A model generated the notes under the pieces. It saw only the letters and a list, made by a program, of their open reading frames with translations, was not told where the DNA came from and searched no databases. Below, piece by piece: positions 16,595 through 27,659 of a DNA stretch of 64,000 bases. Position numbers and translations under genes: made by a program. Every line of letters starts with the position of its first letter. The stretch's first letter is position 1. Origin of the DNA: Bradyrhizobium sp. DOA9 (lineage in GTDB: Bacteria; Pseudomonadota; Alphaproteobacteria; Rhizobiales; Xanthobacteraceae); contig NZ_DF820425.1 in NCBI RefSeq assembly GCF_000617845.2, positions 1,247,690 to 1,311,689 on the forward strand, given 5' to 3'.

Positions 16595-17410
16595 TCAGAT
16601 ATCAGACAAGCCGAGCACGTCGGCCATTGAGTAAAGCCCCGGCTTCTTGCCGTGCGCCCACAGCGCCGCCTTGAGCGCACCATGGGCGAACAGCATGCGG
16701 TCCTCGGCCTGATGCGACAGCGTCAGGCGCTCGAACGGGCCGAGGAAGGTCACGCTGTGGTCGCCGGCCACGGTGCCGCCGCGCAAGGAGGCGAAACCGA
16801 TATGGCCCGGCCGACGGGCGCCGGTGATGCCGTCACGGCCACGTTCGGAATGATCATCCAGGGTGACGCCGCGGCCGCTCGCTGCGGCCTGGCCCAGCAT
16901 CAGCGCGGTGCCCGAGGGCGCATCGACCTTCATGCGGTGATGGGTCTCGACGATCTCGATGTCAAAACTCTGGTCGAGCGCCTTGGCAACGCGCTTGACC
17001 ACGGCGGCGAGCAGATTGACGCCGAGACTCATGTTGCCCGACTGCACCACCACCGCGCGGTTGGTGACGCTCTTGATCACGGCATTGTCCGAGCCAGACA
17101 GGCCGGTGGTGCCGATGACGTGCACGAGGCCGCGCTCGGCGGCGATCGCGACATTGGCGATGGTCGCCGCCGGCACCGTGAAATCGAGGATGCCGTCGGC
17201 CTCCTTCGACATCGCCCAGAGATCGGCGGAGAGCTTGATATCGTTAGCCGGCAGGCCTGCGAGCACGCCGGCATCCTTGCCGAGCAGCTCCGAGCCCGGC
17301 GCCTCCAGCGCGCCGGCCAGCACCGCGCCATCGCTGTCGGCAATTGCCCGCACCAGCGCCCGGCCCATCCGGCCGCCGGCTCCCGCAACAATCAACCGCA
17401 TGTCGGCCAT
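16595..17410 (-). CDS. dapB: 4-hydroxy-tetrahydrodipicolinate reductase
   Basis: This 271-residue NAD(P)H-dependent reductase belongs to the lysine/diaminopimelate pathway. The N-terminal Rossmann motif is [12 protein letters not shown], and the catalytic/substrate segment [15 protein letters not shown] is intact. The ATG at 17410 (MADMRLIV) is chosen; the upstream frame runs through a repeat and the DUF1330 gene. Length equals the family norm. The spacer to the upstream DUF1330 gene holds a palindromic repeat, while gpmA follows closely downstream. Confidence 0.95.
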   Translation of the reverse strand: MADMRLIVAGAGGRMGRALVRAIADSDGAVLAGALEAPGSELLGKDAGVLAGLPANDIKLSADLWAMSKEADGILDFTVPAATIANVAIAAERGLVHVIGTTGLSGSDNAVIKSVTNRAVVVQSGNMSLGVNLLAAVVKRVAKALDQSFDIEIVETHHRMKVDAPSGTALMLGQAAASGRGVTLDDHSERGRDGITGARRPGHIGFASLRGGTVAGDHSVTFLGPFERLTLSHQAEDRMLFAHGALKAALWAHGKKPGLYSMADVLGLSDI

Positions 17411-17491
17411 GGTGTGATCCTCTCCGGAGGCCGTTGTAGCGGGGGGAGGCAGTTCCGGCAACCGAGGCCAACGCGCGCGACGCGTGCCTTC

Positions 17492-17523
17492 ACCCTCCCC
17501 TGGAGGGCCTGGAGGGGGAGGGT
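17492..17523. repeat. ACCCTCCCC palindromic repeat
   Basis: Arms ACCCTCCCC (17492-17500) and GGGGAGGGT (17515-17523) flank a GGAGGG-rich centre. The same arm sequences flank the IS481 element (8691-8700 and 9978-9987), so this copy gives a picture of the uninterrupted element. It lies in the spacer between the DUF1330 gene and dapB. Confidence 0.8.
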
Positions 17524-17535
17524 AAGAAAGAAAGC

Positions 17536-17847
17536 CTAGCCGTCCTGCGGCTGCGGGCCGTCGTACCCTTCGATGATGATGAGGTCGGCGACCGAGTGCG
17601 GCTGGCGCACCTTGATGTTGGCCTGGTATTCCGGCGAGTTGTAGCAGGCGAGCGCGGTCTCGTAATCGGGGAATTCGATCACGACGTTGCGGTTGCGGCT
17701 GGCGCCTTCGACGGCGGTGAACTTGCCGGCGCGGACGACGAAGCGGCCGCCCCATTTCTTGAAGATCGGACCGTTGGCGATCGCGTAGGGCTTGTAGCCC
17801 TCGTCATTGTTCACGTCGACGCGCCCGATCCAGTAGCCCTTTGCCAT
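17536..17847 (-). CDS. DUF1330 family protein
   Basis: This 103-residue cytosolic protein has a ferredoxin-like alpha+beta pattern. The DUF1330 signature is present: [11 protein letters not shown] at the start, [11 protein letters not shown] in the middle, and [20 protein letters not shown] in the second half. The family has no firmly assigned reaction. It lies 24 bp downstream of pyrF on the same strand. I infer only shared transcription, not shared function. Confidence 0.88.
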   Translation of the reverse strand: MAKGYWIGRVDVNNDEGYKPYAIANGPIFKKWGGRFVVRAGKFTAVEGASRNRNVVIEFPDYETALACYNSPEYQANIKVRQPHSVADLIIIEGYDGPQPQDG

Positions 17848-17871
17848 TCTTCTTCTCCCTGTTGTTGGTTG

Positions 17872-18582
17872 TTAACCGAGCGCCTGCGCGATCTCGACAT
17901 GGATCGCCTCCGCGACTGCCTTGGGGTCGGCGGCTTCCAGCACCGGCCGCCCAACGACGAGATAATCGGCGCCAGCCGTGATCGCACGCCCCGGCGTCAT
18001 GATCCGCTTCTGGTCACCGGTCGCCGAACCTGCCGGCCGGATGCCGGGGGTGACGAGGTGCATCTGGTGGCCGACGATCTTGCGCAACGCCCCGACTTCC
18101 TCCGGCGAGGATACGAGGCCGTCGACGCCGAGCACCTGCGCCTGCTGCGCACGCGCCTCGACCAGCTCCGACACGCTGAGCCGATAACCGGCCGCATGCA
18201 GATCGTCGTCGTTGTAGGAGGTCAGCACCGTGACGGCGAGGATCTTCAGGCTGGCGCTGCCGCGGCCTTCGACGGCCCCCTTCATGGTCTGCGGATAAGC
18301 ATGCACAGTGACGAAGGTCGCGCCGAGCTTCGCAACACTCTCGGTGCCCCGCGCAACCGTGTTGCCGATGTCGTGCATCTTGAGATCGGCGAAAACCTTC
18401 TTGCCGCTGTCGGCGAGCTTGGCGATCAAGGGCAGGCCGCCGGCATAAGCGAGCTGATAGCCGATCTTGTAGAACGTGACGCTGTCGCCGAGCTTCGCGA
18501 TCATCGCCTCCGCGGCATCAACGCTCGGCAGATCGAGCGCAACGATCAGGCGGTCCTTTGGGGCGATCTCGGCTGGCGTCAT
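17872..18582 (-). CDS. pyrF: Orotidine 5'-phosphate decarboxylase
   Basis: This 236-residue TIM-barrel enzyme makes UMP in the last step of pyrimidine synthesis. The catalytic Asp/Lys motif is [14 protein letters not shown], and the phosphate-binding ending [14 protein letters not shown] is intact. It starts [15 protein letters not shown] after a short tail, as expected. The FMN reductase gene ends 6 bp upstream, so these two and DUF1330 likely form one transcript. Confidence 0.95.
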   Translation of the reverse strand: MTPAEIAPKDRLIVALDLPSVDAAEAMIAKLGDSVTFYKIGYQLAYAGGLPLIAKLADSGKKVFADLKMHDIGNTVARGTESVAKLGATFVTVHAYPQTMKGAVEGRGSASLKILAVTVLTSYNDDDLHAAGYRLSVSELVEARAQQAQVLGVDGLVSSPEEVGALRKIVGHQMHLVTPGIRPAGSATGDQKRIMTPGRAITAGADYLVVGRPVLEAADPKAVAEAIHVEIAQALG

Positions 18583-18588
18583 GTCACC

Positions 18589-19167
18589 TCACATCATGCG
18601 TTGGGAAACGTCGATCAATTGCGACACCAGCTCCTTCAGCGCGGCGATATCGCCCTCGTTCTTCAGCCTGTCCATATCGTCATAGGCCTGGTCGGCAAAA
18701 GCGAGGGTGAGCTGGCTGGCAATCACATTGGCGTGGCAGGCGGAGAGGATCAGCCGCAGCGCCTGCAGTGCACGGGCGGCACCTAACCGGCTCTGGGACG
18801 CGCCGGCAAGCGCGAAGACGCGGTTGCGGAACACCTCGCCGCGCGCCTCGTGCAGCTCGTGCACGCGGCTGACCCAGTCGATCGCATTCTTCAGGAGCGG
18901 CGGCACCGAGGCGTTGTATTCGGGCGAGACGATGAGGACGCCGTGATGCGCACCGATCATGCGCTTGAGATTGATCGCGTGCTTGGGCACGCCGGATTTG
19001 GCCTGGAGATCGCCGTCATAGATCGGCAACGGAAAATCGGCGAGCGAGATGCGGGTGACGTCGACGCCGGCCTGAACAAATTCGTAGGCCGCCACCGCCG
19101 CCAGCTTCGCATTGTGCGAGCCGGTGCGCAGCGAGCCGGGAATAATCAGGATCTTGGGAGCTGGCAT
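18589..19167 (-). CDS. NADPH-dependent FMN reductase family protein
   Basis: This 192-residue flavodoxin-fold protein has the FMN phosphate loop PGSLRTGSHN near the N-terminus and the flavin-contacting segment SPEYNASVPPLLKNAIDWVSR. Members reduce quinones, azo dyes or chromate with NAD(P)H; the physiological substrate is open. The ATG at 19167 (MPAPKILII) is chosen over a longer in-frame start at 19206 that adds a non-conserved 13 residues. It ends 6 bp before pyrF starts. Confidence 0.9.
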   Translation of the reverse strand: MPAPKILIIPGSLRTGSHNAKLAAVAAYEFVQAGVDVTRISLADFPLPIYDGDLQAKSGVPKHAINLKRMIGAHHGVLIVSPEYNASVPPLLKNAIDWVSRVHELHEARGEVFRNRVFALAGASQSRLGAARALQALRLILSACHANVIASQLTLAFADQAYDDMDRLKNEGDIAALKELVSQLIDVSQRMM

Positions 19168-19223
19168 CCAATCCCACGCGTTCGGCGAAACGAGCCCGCC
19201 GAGCAAAGGAGGAGCCGGCGGAA

Positions 19224-19823
19224 TTAATGCTTGCGATACACCCAGACGCGGGCCGGCGGAAGGTTCATCCAGATCCGTTCCGACGCCTCTGTGGACACGC
19301 CGGGCAGCGATTTCGGGATCGGCGGCACCACCGCATAGGTGAACTGGATGAAGGGCGCACCGGGCGCGAGCGCGGTGAAGGCGTCACGAATGAGCCGCAG
19401 CCGCGTCAGCATCGGTTTCGTGACGAGCGGCAGGCCGGACACCACCGCGCTGGCCGGCGCACTCAGGACGTTCCAGAGCGTGTCGCGCAGGCGATAGGCA
19501 TCGCCCTGCACCACCTTGGCTTGCGGGTAGCGGTCGCGCAGCAGCGCGCAGAAGCCGGGATTGTATTCGACGAGAACGAGACGCTTCTGGTCGACGCCGC
19601 GCTCGATCAACGCGGAGGTGATGGCGCCGGTGCCGGGTCCGAGCTCGACCACCGGTGCGTCGGAATCGGGATCGACGTAATGAGCCATGGTCCGCGCCAG
19701 CAGCTTGCCGGACGGCATCACTGCGCCCATGTGCAGGGGCTTTTCGATCCACGATCTGAGAAAGCGCACCTCGTCGTCGAGACGAGGCTTCTTCAACGCA
19801 CGCGCGGACGATGGCAAGGGCAT
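19224..19823 (-). CDS. pmtA: Phospholipid N-methyltransferase (PmtA type)
   Basis: This 199-residue class I SAM-dependent methyltransferase has VVELGPGTGAIT as SAM motif I, followed by VLVEYNPGFCALL. These are features of rhizobial PmtA, which methylates phosphatidylethanolamine toward phosphatidylcholine at the inner membrane. The family resembles rRNA adenine methyltransferases, so motif alone is not decisive. The position right behind dnaK-dnaJ matches my recollection of the Bradyrhizobium pmtA locus. It is 88 bp downstream of dnaJ. Confidence 0.82.
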   Translation of the reverse strand: MPLPSSARALKKPRLDDEVRFLRSWIEKPLHMGAVMPSGKLLARTMAHYVDPDSDAPVVELGPGTGAITSALIERGVDQKRLVLVEYNPGFCALLRDRYPQAKVVQGDAYRLRDTLWNVLSAPASAVVSGLPLVTKPMLTRLRLIRDAFTALAPGAPFIQFTYAVVPPIPKSLPGVSTEASERIWMNLPPARVWVYRKH

Positions 19824-19911
19824 GTCGGGACCGGACGGGACCGCGGGACCGCGGCGTGTCAGAAAATGGTCATAAAGACGTATAGGCCGAAGGCGATACG
19901 GTCAAGACGAG

Positions 19912-21048
19912 TCAATTCGCCCGATTGCCGAAGAAATCCTTGACCTTGGCGAAGAAACCCTCGGCTTCGGGCTGGGTGTTGCCGGAGGAGAGCTTTTCGA
20001 ACTCGGCCAGCAGTTCCTGCTGCTTCTTGGTCAGGTTCTGCGGGGTCTCGACCATGACCTGAACGTACATGTCCCCCATCTGGCGCGACCGCAGCACCGG
20101 CATACCCTTTGATGCAATGCGGAATCGGCGGCCCGACTGGGTGCCGGCGGGCACCTTCACCTTGGTCTTGGCCTTGTCGATGGTCGGGACCTCGAATTCG
20201 CCGCCGAGCGCGGCGGTCACCATCGAGATCGGCACGCGGCAATGCAGGTCCGCGCCGTCGCGCTGGAAGAACTGGTGCTGGGCCAGCGAGAGGAAGATGT
20301 AGAGGTCGCCAGGCGGCCCGCCGCGCACGCCAGCCTCGCCTTCGCCGGCGAGCCTGATCCGTGTGCCGTCCTCGACGCCTTGCGGAATGTTGACCGAGAG
20401 CGTCCGCTCGCGGGTGACCCGCCCTTGTCCCGCGCAGGACGGGCAGGCGTCCTCGATCATCTGGCCGCGGCCCTGACAGCCCGGGCAGGTCCGCTCCAGC
20501 GTGAAAAAGCCTTGCGACTGCCGCACGCGCCCCTGCCCCCCGCAGGTCGAGCAGGTCTTCGGCTTGGTGCCGGCCTTGGCACCAATGCCCGAGCAGGCCT
20601 CGCAGGTCACCGAGACCGGAATCTCGATCTGCGCGGTCTTGCCGCCGAAGGCTTCCTCGAGCGTGATTTCCATGTTGTAGCGCAGGTCGGCGCCGCGCTC
20701 GCGGCCGCCGCGGCCGCGCTGTCCGGCCATGCCGAACAGATCCTCGAAGATGTCGGAGAAAGAGGAGGCGAAGCCCGCGCCGAACCCAGCGCCGCCGCCG
20801 AAGCCGCCGCCCTGCTCGAACGCGGCGTGGCCGTAACGATCGTAGGCGGCACGCTTGTCCTTGTCCTTCAGGACCTCGTAAGCCTCGTTGATTTCCTTGA
20901 ACTTGACTTCGCTGGTCTCATCCCCGGGATTGCGGTCGGGATGGAATTTCATCGCCAGCTTGCGGAACGACGACTTCAGCTTGCCTTCGTCGGCATCGCG
21001 TTCGACTTCGAGGGTCTCGTAATAGCAGCGCTTGGTGGACGTGGACAT
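19912..21048 (-). CDS. dnaJ: Chaperone DnaJ
   Basis: This 378-residue Hsp40 co-chaperone stimulates DnaK ATPase. The J domain (1-75) contains His36-Pro37-Asp38. A Gly/Phe-rich linker follows (about 78-125). The zinc domain has four CxxCxGxG-type repeats ([32 protein letters not shown]). The C-terminal substrate-binding domains end near FFGNRAN. It is downstream of dnaK across 272 bp, long enough for an additional promoter or processing site. Confidence 0.97.
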   Translation of the reverse strand: MSTSTKRCYYETLEVERDADEGKLKSSFRKLAMKFHPDRNPGDETSEVKFKEINEAYEVLKDKDKRAAYDRYGHAAFEQGGGFGGGAGFGAGFASSFSDIFEDLFGMAGQRGRGGRERGADLRYNMEITLEEAFGGKTAQIEIPVSVTCEACSGIGAKAGTKPKTCSTCGGQGRVRQSQGFFTLERTCPGCQGRGQMIEDACPSCAGQGRVTRERTLSVNIPQGVEDGTRIRLAGEGEAGVRGGPPGDLYIFLSLAQHQFFQRDGADLHCRVPISMVTAALGGEFEVPTIDKAKTKVKVPAGTQSGRRFRIASKGMPVLRSRQMGDMYVQVMVETPQNLTKKQQELLAEFEKLSSGNTQPEAEGFFAKVKDFFGNRAN

Positions 21049-21320
21049 GATGAGCTCGGTCTATCCAATCGCGATTCAAGTTGGCGCGGAACAACGCTGA
21101 CATGCGGCGATATAAGCGCCCTTCTGCCTTGCGGCAGAGGGCAGCCTCGCAGCGTTGAGAATAACGGCTGGGAATTGATCGATCGTAACGAGGCCGCCTT
21201 TGAAGGAGTCCTGAAAGGAGTCCTGGCCCGCCCGCCCCGACACGACGGCCTCCCCCGCGAGGGAGGAGGCCGGTAGCGCGTGTGGGGTCCAAGCCGTCCG
21301 CATCGTCACCCTCTCGGGGC

Positions 21321-23222
<1,902 letters not shown>

Positions 23223-23616
23223 GGTCCTGATATCCTTCTTTTTGCGGCAGGTTGGCTGGGCCCAAGAGGCACCCGAACCGAAACCCCCTAAGATCAAACA
23301 TCCGCGATATTGCGATGATTGAGGCTCATATAGGAGGGGGGGAGGGGCCCGCAAGGACCGAAGCTACGTTTCTGCCGCTAAAACATCGGGTTTTGGAAGA
23401 TGATATCCGGGCTCAACCGCCCTTGCGGGTGAGGAATTATTAACAGGTCCGGGCTTCGGCAAGCCCCCGCACCCGCGGGTCCGCCCGCCCTGTTGCGGCG
23501 AGGCCAAACCGGCTAAAAGGCGGGCCAACCGCACGGCCGGCGCAGCTGCTTCGCGCGACAAAGCGGCCCGGTGGCCGACCATCGAACGGCCTCAATGTGA
23601 ACCAATCAGAGTGGCC
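23223..23616. other. 394-bp divergent intergenic region, dnaK / exported protein
   Basis: It holds a candidate heat-shock promoter for dnaK (23328-23355) and an about 100-nt leader. The rest includes a C/G-rich run near 23335-23350 and a TTATTAAC AT-rich patch near 23437. No CIRCE element (TTAGCACTC-N9-GAGTGCTAA), tRNA or convincing ORF was seen. Confidence 0.7.
23328..23355 (-). promoter_or_regulatory. Candidate RpoH (sigma-32) promoter of dnaK
   Basis: On the minus strand, CTTGCG (23355-23350) and CCTATAT (23334-23328) are separated by 15 nt. This fits the CTTG...CCTATnT type of alphaproteobacterial heat-shock promoter. The expected start lies about 100 nt before the dnaK ATG. Bradyrhizobium dnaKJ is reported in the literature to be sigma-32 dependent, which agrees, but the exact site is my reading. 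Confidence 0.5.
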
Positions 23617-24558
23617 ATGAAGCTGATCCGCCCCCTCGCCGCGCTCGCCCTCCTCGCCGCCTCCGCGCTGCCGGCCTTCGCCGCCGATGCCGTGTTTCCG
23701 CCCGGCTTGCGTCTCGGCATGGTGCCGCTGATCGGCCTCAGCACGGCCAAGACCTTTCCGGGCTTCGAGAGCGAGGACGGCAGCGTCAAGGTGCTGGTCA
23801 CCGAGCTGCCGCCGGCGGCCTATGGCGAGGTCGTGAGCGCCTTCAATGCCAATCCCGGCGGGACCGGCGGCGTCAAGCAGGACAAGGTCGAGACCCCCGC
23901 GGGTCTTGCCTATTTCACCACCGAAAACGGCAAGGCCGGCGATACGCCGGTGAAGCGCTACTCGATGATCGTGCCCGGCGCCGGCTTCTCCGGCTATGTC
24001 GCGGTGCAGATCCCGGAGAATGCGACCAAGATCTACACCGACGAGGCGGTACGGCAGATGTTTGCCAGCGCCACCACCCGCAGGCAGGTGTCGGCCGAAG
24101 AGCAGATCGCGCTGCTGCCGTTCAAGATCACCGATCTCGCGGACTTCAAGGACGTCCGGACGCTGGCGCCGGGCTCCAGCATCATCCTGGCCGACGGCGA
24201 CGAGAGCGTTGGCTACGAGTCGAGGCCGTTCATGATCCTCGGCCTGATCGGCGCCACCCCGCAAGCCGCCGACGACCGCGCCCGCTTCGCCCAGGAGGCG
24301 GCGCGCCAGATTCCCGGCGTGCGCGAGTCCCGCATCACCATGTCCGAGCCGATCCGCATCAACGGCCAGCAGGGTTTCGAGACCAGGATCGACGGCGTCA
24401 GCGGCAAGGACAAGACCCCCGTCACCGTGGTGCAGTGGATCCGCTTCTCGACCGGCGGCGCCTCGCTGCGCATCATCGCCAGCGCCCCGCGCGACCAGTG
24501 GCAAGCCGCCTTCACCCGCTTCCGCGCCGTACGCGACGGGATTCAGCCGAAGGGATAG
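23617..24558 (+). CDS. Exported protein of unknown function
   Basis: This 313-residue protein begins with a clear Sec signal (MKLIRPLAALALLAASALPAFA), so the mature form is periplasmic. The ATG at 23617 is used; a GTG two codons earlier is possible. The mature part is alpha/beta-like and contains two related-looking halves around PPAAYGEVVSAF and PGVRESRITMSEPIRI. No cysteines or catalytic motif are evident. I do not recognise a family with certainty. It is divergent from dnaK, and a palindromic repeat follows it. Confidence 0.75.
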   Translation: MKLIRPLAALALLAASALPAFAADAVFPPGLRLGMVPLIGLSTAKTFPGFESEDGSVKVLVTELPPAAYGEVVSAFNANPGGTGGVKQDKVETPAGLAYFTTENGKAGDTPVKRYSMIVPGAGFSGYVAVQIPENATKIYTDEAVRQMFASATTRRQVSAEEQIALLPFKITDLADFKDVRTLAPGSSIILADGDESVGYESRPFMILGLIGATPQAADDRARFAQEAARQIPGVRESRITMSEPIRINGQQGFETRIDGVSGKDKTPVTVVQWIRFSTGGASLRIIASAPRDQWQAAFTRFRAVRDGIQPKG

Positions 24559-24580
24559 CGCCCGTCACGCGCGAGGTGCG

Positions 24581-24706
24581 CTCCCTCCCCCGCCTGCGGG
24601 GGAGGGTTGGGAGAGGGTGCCTCCGCGGGCGAGAACCCCCAAGAGGAGAGAACCCTCACCCGCCGCTTCGCGTCGACATCTCCCGCAAGCGGAAGAGGTG
24701 CACCGA
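24581..24706. repeat. GC-rich palindromic repeat downstream of the exported protein
   Basis: The core CCCTCCCCCGC / GCGGGGGAGGG at about 24583-24606 is a near-perfect hairpin with a tiny loop. It is followed by AACCCTCACCCGCC and a CCCGCAAGCGG stretch that repeats the theme. It occupies half of the 262-bp gap before the nicotinamidase gene. Confidence 0.65.
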
Positions 24707-24820
24707 ACACGCCGCGAGAGCCCAACCGCTCATCAAGCCCGGCTGCATTTTCAGGCTTCTGTTCGTATACGAACGGAACTAGGCTTCCTCCCGTTGGATC
24801 ATCCTGGAGGGGAGGTAGAC

Positions 24821-25543
24821 ATGCTGGTTCGGCGACAAGTCTTGGCAATGCTCGGAACGACGGCGCTTGCGACGCTGGCGCCAGCCGCGCTGTTCGCGGC
24901 CACATCGATCAAGCCGGACGATGCATCCGCGCTGCTCGTGATCGACGTGCAGAACTGCTTCCTGCCCGGCGGCAGCCTCGCGGTGAAGGAAGGCGAGCAG
25001 GTGGTGCCCGTCATCAACAAGATGGCGAAGGCATTTGCGAACGTGGTGATGACGCAGGACTGGCACACGCCGGGCCACGTTTCGTTTGCGTCGGTTCATG
25101 CCGGCAAGAAGCCGTTCGAGACGGTCGATCTTCCCTACGGCAAGCAGGTGCTGTGGCCGGACCATTGCGTGCAGGGCACCGATGGCGCCGCACTGTCGAA
25201 GGATCTGTCGATCCCGCACGCCGAGCTCATCATCCGCAAGGGCTTTCACAAGGACGTCGACAGCTATTCGGCCTTCCTCGAAGCCGACGGCAAGACCTCG
25301 ACCGGGCTCGCCGGCTACCTCAGGGGCCGCAAGATCAAGCGCGTCTTCGTCGCTGGCCTCGCGACGGATTTCTGCGTCGCCTGGACCGCTCTCGACGCTC
25401 GCAAGGCCGGCTTCGAAGTCTATGTGGTGGAAGACGCCTGCCGCGGCATCGACACGCAGGGCTCGCTGGCAAAGGCCTGGGCCGATATGGCCAAGGCCGG
25501 CGTGAAGCGGATTCAGTCGGGTGATATCGCGGCGAGCGCGTAA
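24821..25543 (+). CDS. pncA: Nicotinamidase with N-terminal export signal
   Basis: This 240-residue isochorismatase-fold amidase converts nicotinamide to nicotinate for NAD salvage. LLVIDVQNCFLPGG holds the catalytic Asp, TQDWHTPGHVSFAS the metal-binding Asp/His set, and GLATDFCVAWTALD the nucleophilic Cys. The start at 24821 is set by GGAGGGGAGG 4-6 nt upstream. Residues 1-27 (MLVRRQVLAMLGTTALATLA...) look like a Tat/Sec signal, whereas E. coli PncA is cytosolic; export is inferred. The gene is convergent with grpE across a long palindromic repeat. Confidence 0.9.
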   Translation: MLVRRQVLAMLGTTALATLAPAALFAATSIKPDDASALLVIDVQNCFLPGGSLAVKEGEQVVPVINKMAKAFANVVMTQDWHTPGHVSFASVHAGKKPFETVDLPYGKQVLWPDHCVQGTDGAALSKDLSIPHAELIIRKGFHKDVDSYSAFLEADGKTSTGLAGYLRGRKIKRVFVAGLATDFCVAWTALDARKAGFEVYVVEDACRGIDTQGSLAKAWADMAKAGVKRIQSGDIAASA

Positions 25544-25563
25544 GGCGGCGCGCAATATTGCAC

Positions 25564-25682
25564 GACCCTCATCCTGAGGAGCGCGCTTCTTCGCGCGTCT
25601 CGAAGGATGAAAGCCACGCTGCAACAGCCGGGCCTGCATGGTTCGAGACGCCGCGCAAAGGCGCGGCTCCTCACCATGAGGG
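25564..25682. repeat. 119-bp inverted-repeat element between pncA and grpE
   Basis: Outer arms ACCCTCATCCTGAGGAGC (25564-25581) and GCTCCTCACCATGAGGGT (25665-25682) pair with two mismatches over 18 bp. Inner arms GCGCGTCTCGAA and TTCGAGACGCCGCGC pair as well. The element fills nearly all of the junction between convergent pncA and grpE. Confidence 0.85.
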
Positions 25683-25689
25683 TCTTGAC

Positions 25690-26307
25690 TCAGTTCGCCG
25701 CGCTGCTCGACTCGTTGTTGTTCGCCGCCGGTGCTGCCTTCGCGCCGCCCTTGGCGACGCCGACCAGCGCCGGGCGCAGCACGCGCTCGCCGATGGTGTA
25801 GCCGGCCTGCATGACCTGCACCACGGTCCCCGTGGGCACCGACGCATCCGGCACTTCGTACATCGCCTGATGGAAGTTCGGATCGAACTTCTGGCCCTGC
25901 GGATCGAGCTTCTTCACGCCGTGCTTTTCCAGCGCGCTGTGCAGCGAACGCTCGGTGAGCTCGACGCCCTCGATCAACGCGGTCAGGCCGGGATCGGCCG
26001 CGGCACGCGCCTCGGGCGGAACGGCATCGAGCGCGCGCTGGAGATTGTCGGCGATGTCGAGCACATCGCGGGCAAAGCCGGTGATGCCGTAGAGGCGGGC
26101 GTCAGCGACTTCCTTGGTGGTCCGCTTGCGCAGATTCTCCATCTCGGCCAGCGTCCGCAGCATGCGGTCGCGCGCTTCAGCCGCTTCCTTCTGCAACGTC
26201 TCGACCGAGCCGGGCTCGGGATCGTCGGGCATGATGTAGGGTTTCGACACCACGGGCTCGCCGGTCGCAGCAGTCGTGTCTTGGGGTTGCCGGTCTTGCT
26301 CGGTCAT
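25690..26307 (-). CDS. grpE: Nucleotide exchange factor GrpE
   Basis: This 205-residue DnaK co-chaperone accelerates ADP release. It has an N-terminal acidic/Pro-rich tail, a long helix ([23 protein letters not shown]) and a beta domain with the GrpE signature around [14 protein letters not shown] and [21 protein letters not shown]. The C-terminus is Ala/Asn/Ser-rich. It lies 94 bp downstream of hrcA on the same strand, forming an hrcA-grpE pair. dnaK-dnaJ are about 2.5 kb away. Confidence 0.97.
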   Translation of the reverse strand: MTEQDRQPQDTTAATGEPVVSKPYIMPDDPEPGSVETLQKEAAEARDRMLRTLAEMENLRKRTTKEVADARLYGITGFARDVLDIADNLQRALDAVPPEARAAADPGLTALIEGVELTERSLHSALEKHGVKKLDPQGQKFDPNFHQAMYEVPDASVPTGTVVQVMQAGYTIGERVLRPALVGVAKGGAKAAPAANNNESSSAAN

Positions 26308-26401
26308 CGGCTCTGATCTCGAACTCGTTTCAGGGATGTTGGCCCGGATATCGTGCTTAAACCCACGAAAATCAAGCGCCCGTGATCGGCGGAAAGGCCG
26401 G

Positions 26402-27490
26402 TCAGCCCCCCAAAAGGCGGCTGACGATGCGGGCGGCGTAGTCCACGGTCGGGATCACGCGGGCGTAATTCAGCCGCGTCGGGCCGATCACGCCGAGGAC
26501 TCCGACGATGTGGCCGGCGGCATCCCGATAGGGCGAGATGATGGTGGACGACCCCGACAGCGAGAACAGCTTGTTTTCGCTGCCGATGAAGATACGCACG
26601 CCTTCGGCGGTCTCGGCCCGGCCGAGCAGGTCGATCACGCCGCGCTTGGTCTCGAGATCGTCGAACAACAGCCGAACCCGCTCCAGATCCTCCAGCGCGT
26701 GCAGATCTTCGAGCAGATTGGCATGGCCGCGGACGATGAGCTGGCGGTCGTCGCTCTCGCCGCCGGACCAGCTGGCGATGCCGGCCGAGATCACTTTCTG
26801 TGTCAGCTGATCGAGCTCGGCACGGGCCTCGCCGAGCGCGGTCTCGAGCTCGAGCCGCGCCTCGGCCAGGGTGCGGCCGCGAATCCGCGCATTGAGGAAA
26901 TTGCCGGCCTCGGTCAGCGCCGAGGAGGGAACTCCGGGCGGCAGCGTGAGCACGCGGTTTTCGACCTGGCCGTCCTCACCGACCAGGATGACCAGCGCTT
27001 TTTCCGGTTCCAGGCGGACGAATTCGATGTGCTTCAGCCGCGCATTGGACTTCGGCGTCAGCACGACGGCGGCGGCCCGGGTCAGGCCGGAGAGCCGCAT
27101 CAAGGCCTGGTCCAGTGCCGCCTCGACCGACTGCGCCTCGCCGACGGAGGAGAGCTGGCTCTGGATCGCGGCGCGCTCGGCCTCGTTGAGGTCGCCGACC
27201 TGCATCAGGGCGTCGACGAAAAAGCGCAGGCCCAGTTCCGTCGGCAGCCGGCCGGCGGAGGTGTGCGGGGCATAGATCAGGCCGAGCTGTTCCAGGTCGG
27301 CCATAACGTTGCGGACCGAGGCCGGCGACAGCGGCATGGCGATCAGCCGGGAAATGTTGCGCGAGCCGACCGGCTCACCGGTCGCGAGATAGCTTTCGAC
27401 AATTTGACGAAAGATGTCGCGGGAACGCTCGTTGAGCTGGGCAAGGCCTGCGCGCGGCGCGATCAGATGGATCGGATCGTGATGGGCCAC
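26402..27490 (-). CDS. hrcA: Heat-inducible transcription repressor HrcA
   Basis: This 362-residue repressor binds CIRCE elements and is GroE-modulated in characterised bacteria. The N-terminal winged helix includes [21 protein letters not shown] and [18 protein letters not shown], and the C-terminal domain has [18 protein letters not shown]. The start is a GTG at 27490, supported by GAGGAG 9-12 nt upstream. No CIRCE was seen near hrcA, grpE or dnaK, so its targets (probably groESL) must lie elsewhere. Confidence 0.96.
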   Translation of the reverse strand: MAHHDPIHLIAPRAGLAQLNERSRDIFRQIVESYLATGEPVGSRNISRLIAMPLSPASVRNVMADLEQLGLIYAPHTSAGRLPTELGLRFFVDALMQVGDLNEAERAAIQSQLSSVGEAQSVEAALDQALMRLSGLTRAAAVVLTPKSNARLKHIEFVRLEPEKALVILVGEDGQVENRVLTLPPGVPSSALTEAGNFLNARIRGRTLAEARLELETALGEARAELDQLTQKVISAGIASWSGGESDDRQLIVRGHANLLEDLHALEDLERVRLLFDDLETKRGVIDLLGRAETAEGVRIFIGSENKLFSLSGSSTIISPYRDAAGHIVGVLGVIGPTRLNYARVIPTVDYAARIVSRLLGG

Positions 27491-27659
27491 AGACGGTAAC
27501 TCCTCTCAGATACTTATAATTTGTCCATCCGGGTGGCTTCTGACAAGCGTGGTGTTTGCAGGCCGCCGGCCAGGCGGTGAATAAGCCCTTGCCGCCCACC
27601 CCCGCCCCACCTACAAGCACCGCGAGCAGCCTTTTTCCCGTGAGTTTTGGAGATTTCCC

